DNA from: a virus
Strand: one strand, 5' to 3'
Virus record (IMG/VR): IMGVR_UViG_3300046820_000420
Span: 1-30,001 of that record
Length of the DNA stretch: 30,001 nt
Position numbers and translations under genes: made by a program. The notes below the pieces were generated by a model. It searched no databases. It was not told the origin of the DNA and saw only the letters and a program-made list of their open reading frames with translations. Positions 1 through 5,831 of this stretch are shown here, one piece after another (the first letter of the stretch is position 1; each line of letters starts with the position of its first letter).

Positions 1-777
1 CGTGCAGCAGCGCAAGCAGTTGGCGACTACACAAACGCAGGTGCAACATTCTCAAAGGTTGAATTGACTACAAAGAAGATTCGTCTTGACTGGGAAGTAT
101 CTGCAGAAGCACTAGAAGATAACATCGAAGGTGCAGCACTAGAAGATCACATTGTCCGTTTGATGACAAATGCTTTCGGTAACGATATCGAAGACCTTGC
201 AATCAATGGCGATGGCGCAACAGGATCATTCCTTTCAATCATGGACGGTTTCGTAAATCGTGTCAAGACTGATGGAGATGCTCACGAAGCAGTAGTTACA
301 GTTACAAATGATAACTGGACAACTGACGCAATGCAGAAGATCATTCTTGCAATGCCACGTAAGTACCGTGCACTCAAGTCTAACTTGAAGTTCTACGCAG
401 GAACAGATGCATTCCAGGGAATCGTTAAGAATAACGGTACACTTGCAGATGCAGTTGCTGAAGCATTCGCTTCACAGGCTGGTGGAACACCAATGAACCG
501 TCAGGCATACCTTGATGGTGGAGCACAGACATTCGGTGGAGCACGTTCAACACGTGTTCTAGGAATTGACGTACAAGAAGTTCCTTACTACCCTGCAGGA
601 TATGTCGACTTGACATTCCCACAGAACCGTGTATGGGGCTTCCAGCGTGACATCACAGTTAACCGTGAATACAAGCCAAAGAAGGACACTGTAGAATATA
701 CAGTCTTCGTTCGCTTCGGTATTCAATGGGAAGAACAAGATGCCATCGCATGGGCTGACGCTGCAGCAGAAGCATAA
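1..777 (+). CDS. major capsid protein, 5'-truncated by window edge
   Basis: The frame is open from base 1, so this is the C-terminal 258 residues of a larger protein; the TTG at 64 is internal and not a start. The visible part reads like the P- and A-domain region of HK97-fold major capsid proteins from actinophages: a helical stretch (KKIRLDWEVSAEALEDN and on to DLAINGDGA), a central segment with FYAGTDAFQG, and a C-terminal beta-rich end with DITVNREYKPKKDTVEY. Nearly every arginine is CGT (one CGC) and I see no AGA, the bias expected for a very abundant protein. It is followed by a hairpin terminator and sits directly before the head-tail joining genes, the usual place for a capsid gene. 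Assignment rests on family resemblance plus synteny; the fold itself was not tested. Confidence 0.82.
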   Translation, partial: RAAAQAVGDYTNAGATFSKVELTTKKIRLDWEVSAEALEDNIEGAALEDHIVRLMTNAFGNDIEDLAINGDGATGSFLSIMDGFVNRVKTDGDAHEAVVTVTNDNWTTDAMQKIILAMPRKYRALKSNLKFYAGTDAFQGIVKNNGTLADAVAEAFASQAGGTPMNRQAYLDGGAQTFGGARSTRVLGIDVQEVPYYPAGYVDLTFPQNRVWGFQRDITVNREYKPKKDTVEYTVFVRFGIQWEEQDAIAWADAAAEA

Positions 778-796
778 TCTGTAAACAGTACACTTT

Positions 797-834
797 AGGG
801 GGAGTAGGAGTTAGTTCTCCTGCTCCCCTTATTA
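797..834 (+). terminator. hairpin terminator after the capsid gene
   Basis: Bases 797-810 (AGGGGGAGTAGGAG) pair with 817-830 (CTCCTGCTCCCCTT) over 14 positions with only two G-U wobbles, around a six-base loop TTAGTT. The tail after the stem is ATTACTT rather than a clean U run. It lies 20 bases after the capsid stop and just before a new promoter, so it probably ends or attenuates capsid transcription. Confidence 0.75.
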
Positions 835-841
835 CTTATAA

Positions 842-850
842 TGATATAAT
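842..850 (+). promoter_or_regulatory. extended -10 promoter before the acidic-repeat gene
   Basis: TGATATAAT is a consensus extended -10 (TGn plus TATAAT at 845-850), and a second TATAAT lies at 837-842. No good -35 box is visible at the normal distance. The expected transcript start is near 857, giving a leader of about 12 bases that just contains the AGGAGG at 858-863 before ATG 869. Confidence 0.6.
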
Positions 851-868
851 ACTATTCAGGAGGAAATA

Positions 869-1324
869 ATGGACAATTTTTATAATAATCCTGCAGAAGA
901 AGTTGCAGAAGCAGTAGTTGCAGAAGAAGCCCCAGTTGTTGAAGAAACACCTGTTGTTGAAGAAGCACCCGTTGTCGAAGCAGTAGAACCTGCAAAGGAA
1001 GAGCCAAAGGCTGAAGAGCCAGAAGCAATTACAACACCATCATATCAGTCAGAGCCAGAAGAGCAAGCACTTGGCGCAGTAGCAAATGGAGTTATTGGTG
1101 CATCAACAACACCAAGGGCTCCAAAGAAGAAGCCAGTTGCAAAAGCAGAGAAGGATCCAAAGACTGTAGCAATCAAATCCACAAAGAATGTTTCTTGGGT
1201 TGGAATTGGCAAGGTGTCAAAGGGCATCAACATAGTTTCTGAAAAAGAAGCAGAGTTGTGGCTAACACGTGACCACGTTACACTAGTCTCACCATCAGAT
1301 GTGGCTAAGGAATTTGGTAACTAA
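869..1324 (+). CDS. acidic-repeat protein downstream of capsid; possible head-associated protein
   Basis: 151 residues. ATG 869 is preceded by a perfect AGGAGG five bases upstream. Residues 1-60 are very acidic and Pro/Val/Glu-rich, including three tandem EE(A/T)PVV hexapeptides (19-36). Residues 87-105 are lysine-rich. The C-terminal 50 residues (KSTKNVSWVGIGKVSKGINI, ending SPSDVAKEFGN) look like a small folded domain that I associate with proteins encoded beside actinophage capsids, whose role I do not know. Its own promoter, strong ribosome site and position between capsid and connector genes suggest a reasonably abundant virion protein, perhaps a capsid decoration or scaffold-like factor. 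An acidic disordered arm joined to a small domain fits that, but the function is inference. Confidence 0.6.
   Translation: MDNFYNNPAEEVAEAVVAEEAPVVEETPVVEEAPVVEAVEPAKEEPKAEEPEAITTPSYQSEPEEQALGAVANGVIGASTTPRAPKKKPVAKAEKDPKTVAIKSTKNVSWVGIGKVSKGINIVSEKEAELWLTRDHVTLVSPSDVAKEFGN
923..976 (+). repeat. three tandem 18-bp coding repeats (EE[A/T]PVV)
   Basis: Three consecutive 18-base units, each starting GAAGAA and ending GTTGTT or GTTGTC, encode the hexapeptide EE(A/T)PVV three times inside the acidic arm of the gene starting at 869. Differences between units are mostly in the middle codons. Such in-frame minisatellites can change copy number without breaking the protein. Confidence 0.85.
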
Positions 1325-1327
1325 TAA

Positions 1328-2236
1328 ATGGAAGTAATGAGAGTTCCACCTTATCCTATTATAACAACATGGGAATTACCCATACCAAATTATGGGTATA
1401 TCCAATATGTTGAGGATTTGGTGGATCACTCATTTACTGAGACAGAGGTAGAATCAGATGCTAATGGAATTGTTGAATATGTTCTACCATTAGAAAAGAT
1501 CCAGTTTGATAGAAAATTTCTTATTCGTTTTTATGATACAGAGCGTGAGCATATTCTTTATGAAAGCAATCTAGATGTAATTCGTCCATATGTTAATGCA
1601 AATAAACTTGGTACAACTGCATCAGAAATTGCAGAGTATAGAATGCTAGAACTTGTAGCAAGATCAATTATTGATACAATAATTCCAAACGGGTTTTATA
1701 ATTACAAAAAAATTATTCAAGCAGTTGGTCAAGGTGCTGACTATTTCCCACTATGGTATGACACAAGCAGAGTTTTAAAGGTTTATGAAAATAATGTTTT
1801 AGTTTATGATATTGATACTCCAGAACTAAACGAGTTTGATTATATAATTACGTTGGACAACTCTGCAATTCAAAGAGTTATATCTGGACTATACAATAGA
1901 GCAGAGCAGTCTGTTCCTAATCTTCCAATTGGTAGAGGAGATTTAGGATATTTTGGTTATCAGTTTGCTTCTTTTCCAGCAGGATATGATTATACCTTCG
2001 TGCTTGACTGCGGGTATAAAGGAGTTCCATCTGACGTAGAGTATGCAACACAAGCATTAATGGAAGATATTAAGTGCGGAAAGTTGGATTATTATAAGAG
2101 ATATGTTACTTCTTATAATACAGATCAGTTTAGAATTCAGTTTGACAAGTCTGTTCTTAATGGAACTGGTAACATGCTAGTAGATAAAATATTGGATAAG
2201 TACGCAAATACAATTACCAAGCCAGGGATTATGTAA
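1328..2236 (+). CDS. probable head-to-tail adaptor
   Basis: 302 residues. ATG 1328 lies three bases after the previous stop with no clear Shine-Dalgarno, so translation is probably coupled; ATG 1337 is a possible alternative. The N-terminal 100 residues are beta-rich. Residues 100-160 are helical (SEIAEYRMLELVARSIIDTI), and the C-terminal part is helical again (VEYATQALMEDIKCGKLDYY). Helical bundles of this kind are typical of the adaptor that docks below the portal. It is the first of four tightly overlapping genes between capsid and tail tube, the standard slot for adaptor, head closure, neck and terminator proteins. Family assignment is by position and general character; sequence alone does not prove it. 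Confidence 0.6.
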   Translation: MEVMRVPPYPIITTWELPIPNYGYIQYVEDLVDHSFTETEVESDANGIVEYVLPLEKIQFDRKFLIRFYDTEREHILYESNLDVIRPYVNANKLGTTASEIAEYRMLELVARSIIDTIIPNGFYNYKKIIQAVGQGADYFPLWYDTSRVLKVYENNVLVYDIDTPELNEFDYIITLDNSAIQRVISGLYNRAEQSVPNLPIGRGDLGYFGYQFASFPAGYDYTFVLDCGYKGVPSDVEYATQALMEDIKCGKLDYYKRYVTSYNTDQFRIQFDKSVLNGTGNMLVDKILDKYANTITKPGIM

Positions 2237-2682
2237 TGATATGCGAAGAGCCAGACTTTATCTTTCCAATGCAAGCAGATATCTACTATCCAATAGTTGA
2301 GCAAGGCACCTACGGCAACGTAAAAAAGACATGGGTCTTAGACAAAACAATTGCTGCCAACTTTAATTCTGCTGGAAGCGCTAGTAAAGAAGAGATCACG
2401 CCAAACGTAAATATAACACAAAAGACATCTTTAATCGGAAGAGCCAAGACAGACCTTCGCATATCCAGTCTTGATGCCCCACACTCAATAACAAATATTA
2501 TATTAACAAACATTCGTGATAAGAATTGTAATGAGATCTACAAAGAAACATCTGGTCCACGAAGCGGAAAGTCTACAATATTTGAAATAGCAACACAGGA
2601 GCCATATGTTGGTCCTTTTGGTGGTATAGAATATTACAACCTAGTAATTCGCAGGTCTGAGAATCAGGCGGTAGATGTATGA
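2236..2682 (+). CDS. probable head closure protein
   Basis: 148 residues, starting in a TAATG overlap with the adaptor stop. The opening (DFIFPMQADIYYPIVEQG, then YGNVKKTWVLDKTIAANF) has the pattern of SPP1 gp16/HK97-type head closure or stopper proteins: a short beta-barrel describing a Y-x-P...G-x-x-K-x-W stretch. The protein is short and beta-rich, as expected for that family. It overlaps the next gene by ATGA, giving a compact translationally coupled series. It would form a ring between adaptor and tail terminator that closes the filled capsid. Assignment combines motif resemblance with gene order. Confidence 0.6.
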   Translation: MICEEPDFIFPMQADIYYPIVEQGTYGNVKKTWVLDKTIAANFNSAGSASKEEITPNVNITQKTSLIGRAKTDLRISSLDAPHSITNIILTNIRDKNCNEIYKETSGPRSGKSTIFEIATQEPYVGPFGGIEYYNLVIRRSENQAVDV

Positions 2683-3350
2683 GAGTAACATTTGATGATA
2701 AGGCATTTATGAAAGATCTTAATAACATTATCAACTATTCTTATGGATTTCTTGATGGTGTTCAAACAGGTAAACGCAAACTATATGAAAGACTTGGCCC
2801 AGAGATTGTAGAACTTGCTGCACAATACGTAGATGTAAATGCAAGAGTTACGCCAGAGTTACTTCACCACATATATGAATGGGGCAAGGCAGGAAGTCCA
2901 AAGGCAAGACTATTTGATATAGATTACAAGATAAGTAATATTGGAATAACTTTTACGACAGCATTAAAGCAATCAACATCTATTAAAGATGGGTCAAATG
3001 TTCCATTTTATGACAAGGCAACAATAATGGAAAAGGGCGTTGCTGTAACTATAGTTCCTAAGAAGGCTAACGCATTGAGATTTGAAATCGATGGCGAAGA
3101 GTTTTATTCAAAAGATGGAGTTACAGTTGATAATCCTGGAGGACAAACCAAAGGACAGTTTGAAAAGGTTATAGATGAGTTTTTTGGAATATACTTTAAG
3201 CAGTCATTTTTAAAGTCAAGCGGTTTGCAAGATCACTTTAGAAGACCACAAGTATTTAAGAAAAATATTAAAGCAGGCAAAAGAGGTGGAAGAGGTCTTG
3301 GTAGAAAGATTGGCCATGACTGGGTAGCAAATGCAGGGATGGCATCATAA
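2679..3350 (+). CDS. probable neck / tail completion protein
   Basis: 223 residues, start in an ATGA overlap with the preceding gene. The N-terminal half is helical (DKAFMKDLNNIINYSYGFLD; LYERLGPEIVELAAQYVD), followed by a beta segment, and the C-terminus is strongly basic (FKKNIKAGKRGGRGLGRKIG). Proteins of about this size with a helical first half occur between head closure and tail terminator genes in many siphoviruses, including HK97 gp10-like tail-completion proteins. The basic tail could contact DNA or another neck ring. I do not recognise a diagnostic motif, so the call is positional. Confidence 0.5.
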   Translation: MRVTFDDKAFMKDLNNIINYSYGFLDGVQTGKRKLYERLGPEIVELAAQYVDVNARVTPELLHHIYEWGKAGSPKARLFDIDYKISNIGITFTTALKQSTSIKDGSNVPFYDKATIMEKGVAVTIVPKKANALRFEIDGEEFYSKDGVTVDNPGGQTKGQFEKVIDEFFGIYFKQSFLKSSGLQDHFRRPQVFKKNIKAGKRGGRGLGRKIGHDWVANAGMAS

Positions 3351-3949
3351 TGAACAAGTCACAATCTACATTTAATACTCCTGTTCTTTGGATTAATACG
3401 TATCTTCAAGAGAAAATATCAGAGTTGGTTACACCAATTATTAAGCAGATAGGTCAAGATGATCTTACAGAGTATACGCCTGCACAGGGTATAGGTGTTC
3501 CATTTTTTCCATCTAAGCCAACATCAATAGATGATCTTACTGAGCAGTGGGTTGTCATTAATGATGCAAGATATCCACAGGCTGGAGTTATGGCAACCTG
3601 GGACAGACTTGTCCGCATGCGTAGATCTCCGTTCCCACATATTAAACAAGAACAACTTTTGTATTATTTTTATGCTACACAAGAAAATGTTACAGAGACA
3701 ATGGTTCAGGTTCAGGAGGCAGTCCTTCGTCTCATGGATCGTGAGGATGAGACAGCCGAAGAAATTAATGCATGGGCAAAGGCTAAGGGCGAGATTGGCG
3801 GTATGACCAACAAGTTTTACTTCCACAGATTTAAGATTTATCAACTTGAAGAGGTTAGAGATATAATTGACTTTGGCACAGCCCGTACATATGGTGGTAA
3901 CAAGATAATCATTGATTTTGAGTACCACCAAGACACAAGCATCATCTAA
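3350..3949 (+). CDS. probable tail terminator protein
   Basis: 199 residues, starting in a TAATG overlap with the preceding gene. It opens with a helix (TPVLWINTYLQEKISELV), then strands containing TEQWVVINDARYPQ, then an acidic helix (MVQVQEAVLRLMDREDETAEE) and a final beta strand. An alpha/beta layout of this kind directly upstream of the tail tube gene is what tail terminators of the lambda gpU/SPP1 gp17 group show: they cap the completed tube and join it to the head. It is the last gene of the coupled connector series; a 70-base leader with its own promoter follows. Confidence 0.55.
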   Translation: MNKSQSTFNTPVLWINTYLQEKISELVTPIIKQIGQDDLTEYTPAQGIGVPFFPSKPTSIDDLTEQWVVINDARYPQAGVMATWDRLVRMRRSPFPHIKQEQLLYYFYATQENVTETMVQVQEAVLRLMDREDETAEEINAWAKAKGEIGGMTNKFYFHRFKIYQLEEVRDIIDFGTARTYGGNKIIIDFEYHQDTSII

Positions 3950-3956
3950 AAAGGCT

Positions 3957-3963
3957 GTATAAT
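3957..3963 (+). promoter_or_regulatory. candidate promoter and leader of the tail tube gene
   Basis: TATAAT at 3958-3963 (preceded by CTG) lies in the 70-base gap after the tail terminator stop. The expected start near 3970 gives a leader of about 50 bases ending in a GAGGTGA ribosome site at 4006-4012. There is no clear -35 box. The leader is A-rich and could be unstructured. Confidence 0.4.
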
Positions 3964-4019
3964 TATAGATGAGGAAACAAGCCCTTTTAATCTAAAAGAA
4001 AAAAAGAGGTGAAACAAAT

Positions 4020-4658
4020 ATGGCATATACAAGAGGTACTAGCAACAACATCATCGTTGGTGCAGCAGCACTTTTCACATATGATCTAGGCAACTTAACT
4101 GATGCCGATCTACCAGCATACCAGGTTGCAACATCATTTAGAGAGACACTTTCTAATGATGCAGACTTCCGCAATGTTGGTTACACAATGAACGGACTTG
4201 AACTACAGTTCCAACCTGACTTTGGTGAGGTTTCTGTAGACCAGGTACTTGACGTTGCAAAGTTGTACAAGCAAGGTATGCAGGTTAACCTAAATACCAC
4301 ATTTGCTGAAGCAACACTTGAGAACCTTCTCTTCGCACTAGCATCATCAGAGGACAACCTTTCTGAAGCAGACGGCGTTGGCGTTGGAGCAAACTCAAAG
4401 GAACTTAACCTTTCTGCAGGAGACTTGGGCGAATGTCCAGTTGAGCGTGGTTTGGTTGCAGTAGGTCCAGGTACAGGTGACTGTGCACTAGGATCTTCAA
4501 TTGAACGTGTTTATGTAGCATACCGTGCACTCTCAATCGAGAATGTTACAGTATCTGCAAAGCGTGACGAAGCGACAATGTTCGAAGTATCATTCCGTCT
4601 TCTTCCAAACGATGATGCATCATACGGTAAGATCGTAGATCGCACTATCCCAGCATAA
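4020..4658 (+). CDS. major tail (tube) protein
   Basis: 212 residues. ATG 4020 has a good ribosome site (AGAGGTGA) about eight bases upstream. The protein is a soluble beta-rich subunit opening AYTRGTSNNIIVGAAALFTY, with a segment that alternates strands and a helix (VDQVLDVAKLYKQGMQVNLN) and a C-terminal strand set (NVTVSAKRDEATMFEVSFRL). This matches tail tube proteins of actinophage siphoviruses, which stack as hexameric rings around the tape measure. Arginines are mostly CGT or CGC, as in the capsid gene and unlike the low-copy neighbours, which supports very high expression. It lies just before the chaperones and tape measure and is bracketed by its own promoter and a strong terminator. 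Confidence 0.8.
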   Translation: MAYTRGTSNNIIVGAAALFTYDLGNLTDADLPAYQVATSFRETLSNDADFRNVGYTMNGLELQFQPDFGEVSVDQVLDVAKLYKQGMQVNLNTTFAEATLENLLFALASSEDNLSEADGVGVGANSKELNLSAGDLGECPVERGLVAVGPGTGDCALGSSIERVYVAYRALSIENVTVSAKRDEATMFEVSFRLLPNDDASYGKIVDRTIPA

Positions 4659-4675
4659 TACAACTTAATAACATT

Positions 4676-4716
4676 ATTGCCCTTCTCATTAACTTGAGCG
4701 GGGCAATTTTGTTTTT
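4676..4716 (+). terminator. strong rho-independent terminator after the tail tube gene
   Basis: ATTGCCC (4676-4682) pairs perfectly with GGGCAAT (4701-4707), and an inner CTCA (4685-4688) pairs with TGAG (4695-4698) around a TTAACT loop. The stem is followed by TTTGTTTTT (4708-4716). This is the clearest terminator in the window and separates the high-copy tube gene from the low-copy chaperone gene. Confidence 0.85.
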
Positions 4717-4724
4717 GGTATACT
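4716..4724 (+). promoter_or_regulatory. extended -10 promoter giving a leaderless chaperone transcript
   Basis: TGGTATACT (hexamer TATACT at 4719-4724) is followed by exactly six bases and then the ATG at 4731. With the standard -7 position for the last hexamer base, the transcript would start at the A of the ATG. The six bases TGTAGG contain no usable Shine-Dalgarno. A weak TTGAGC at 4694-4699 could act as -35 with a long 19-base spacer. Confidence 0.55.
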
Positions 4725-4730
4725 TGTAGG

Positions 4731-5414
4731 ATGGCTACAAAAGTATACGAAAGCGACTACATAATATTGGTAGATGGTACAGAGGTTTTTGTCACACCAT
4801 TAAAGATAAAATATTTAAGAGAGTTCATGCATGCATTTGAAAATGTCAAGGGTGCAGGAAATGACGATGCTGCTATCGATGGTCTAGTCGAATGTGCAAG
4901 GATATGTATGAAGCAGTATTATCCAGAAATATCAAAGTCAACAGATCTTATTGAGGATGCAATGACATTAAAAGATATATATAGACTATTAGACATTGCT
5001 GCTGGTATTAAGGTAAATGAAAAATCTGAAGAGCCAGTTCAGAAACAGGCAACAGAAAGTGGCTCAACTTGGGAAACATTAGATTTAGCAAAACTTGAGT
5101 CAGAAGCATTTCTTCTTGGCATATGGAAAGATTATGAGGAATTAGAGAAATCAATGTCTATGCCAGAAATAATGTCAACGCTATCAGTAAAAAGAGAGTT
5201 AGATTATGCAGAAAAGAAATTTCTTGCAGCAATGCAGGGTGTTGATCTAGATAAGGAGTCTGGAAAACAAAATGAATGGGAAGCCATGAAAGCCAGGGTA
5301 TACAGTAAGGGCGCAGCAAAGGACCCTAATGATATACTTGCATTACAGGGACAAAACGCTGCAAACAAAGGTTTTGGAATTGGCATGGGGCTAACCTATG
5401 AAAAGATTGACTAG
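4731..5414 (+). CDS. tail assembly chaperone, long (G-T-like) form encoded without frameshift
   Basis: 227 residues. Residues 1-95 match the product of the next gene (shared LVDGT, PLKI, LR.F, C..., MKQY.PE, ED and Y at similar spacing). Residues 110-227 form a second domain (MSMPEIMSTLSVKRELDYAE; DPNDILALQGQNAANKGFGI) that I recognise as the T-type half of actinophage tail chaperones. In lambda the G-T fusion is made by a rare -1 frameshift; here both halves are in one continuous frame. All five arginines are AGA or AGG, and there is no Shine-Dalgarno, so low expression is likely. The protein would hold the tape measure and recruit tube subunits during tail assembly. Confidence 0.75.
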   Translation: MATKVYESDYIILVDGTEVFVTPLKIKYLREFMHAFENVKGAGNDDAAIDGLVECARICMKQYYPEISKSTDLIEDAMTLKDIYRLLDIAAGIKVNEKSEEPVQKQATESGSTWETLDLAKLESEAFLLGIWKDYEELEKSMSMPEIMSTLSVKRELDYAEKKFLAAMQGVDLDKESGKQNEWEAMKARVYSKGAAKDPNDILALQGQNAANKGFGIGMGLTYEKID

Positions 5415-5428
5415 TTCGAAAGACTAGT
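5410..5428 (+). terminator. short hairpin after the long chaperone gene
   Basis: ACTAGT (5410-5415) and ACTAGT (5423-5428) form a six-pair stem with a seven-base loop that spans the TAG stop codon, followed by TTG. The stem is short and the U run poor, so it may be a weak attenuator or simply chance. Confidence 0.3.
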
Positions 5429-5431
5429 TTG

Positions 5432-5440
5432 TGATATAAT
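5432..5440 (+). promoter_or_regulatory. extended -10 promoter of the short chaperone gene
   Basis: TGATATAAT has both TGn and a perfect TATAAT (5435-5440). The predicted start near 5447 leaves a leader of about 18 bases containing AGGAGG at 5455-5460, four bases before the ATG. TTGACT at 5407-5412 is too far upstream (22-base spacer) to be a normal -35. Confidence 0.6.
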
Positions 5441-5464
5441 TAACTAACTATAACAGGAGGAACA

Positions 5465-5788
5465 ATGGCTGAAAAAGCAAACAGCAAGACAGTTACACTA
5501 GTAGATGGAACCACATTACAGGTTCAACCACTAAAGATTTCACTACTTCGTCCATTCGTAAAGCGTTTTGGCGATCTCGCATTAGTTGCAGATGATAATG
5601 ACAAGTCAATGGACGTGCTCCTTGATTGTGTGCAGATTGCAATGAAGCAGTACAAGCCAGAACTTTCAGAGAACAAGGAATCCCTAGAAGACCTTCTAGA
5701 TCTTCCAACAGTATACGAGATCATTGAGGCTGCATCAGGAAGCGATGCTGCTACAAACAATAATCTTATTGCAACAATCAGCAAGTAA
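5465..5788 (+). CDS. tail assembly chaperone, short (G-like) form
   Basis: 107 residues, a paralogue of the first 95 residues of the upstream gene and lacking the T-type half. ATG 5465 follows a perfect AGGAGG. Both arginines are CGT and the codons generally resemble those of the capsid and tube genes, so this copy looks tuned for abundance. In lambda-like systems the short G form greatly outnumbers G-T; a separately promoted short gene would achieve this without frameshifting. The gene ends 23 bases before the tape measure start. No second open frame after its stop could encode a T half: the tape measure frame is closed by TGA at 5806. It presumably coats the tape measure protein. Confidence 0.75.
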   Translation: MAEKANSKTVTLVDGTTLQVQPLKISLLRPFVKRFGDLALVADDNDKSMDVLLDCVQIAMKQYKPELSENKESLEDLLDLPTVYEIIEAASGSDAATNNNLIATISK

Positions 5789-5804
5789 TTCAAAAGGGGG
5801 TGTT

Positions 5805-5831
5805 ATGAAAATTGTCAGACGTCAATGCTAA
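5805..5831 (+). other. eight-codon mini-ORF overlapping the tape measure start
   Basis: An ATG at 5805, four bases after the purine run AAAAGGGGG (5792-5800), opens a frame encoding MKIVRRQC that ends at TAA 5829-5831 and overlaps the TTG start of the tape measure gene. The ATG is spaced better from the ribosome site than the TTG. It could lower tape measure initiation, or it could mark a one-base assembly error in the AAAA run. Confidence 0.35.

Noticed and set aside
64-66. TTG at 64 as start of the capsid gene
   Set aside because: The frame is open from base 1 with capsid-like sequence upstream of this codon, so the gene begins outside the window.
1850-1856. TATAAT-like boxes inside genes (for example near 1850, 19750 and 20370)
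   Set aside because: Expected by chance in AT-rich coding DNA; none is placed before a start codon with a suitable spacing.
3948-3988. Possible terminator AAAAAGGCT...AGCCCTTTT after the tail terminator gene
   Set aside because: The arms have an A-C mismatch and a loop of more than 20 bases that contains the TATAAT box; too weak to call.
4731-5811. Search for a programmed frameshift site in the chaperone genes
   Set aside because: The long gene already contains the T-like half in frame, and after the short gene only 23 bases remain before the tape measure, whose frame is closed upstream by TGA at 5806.
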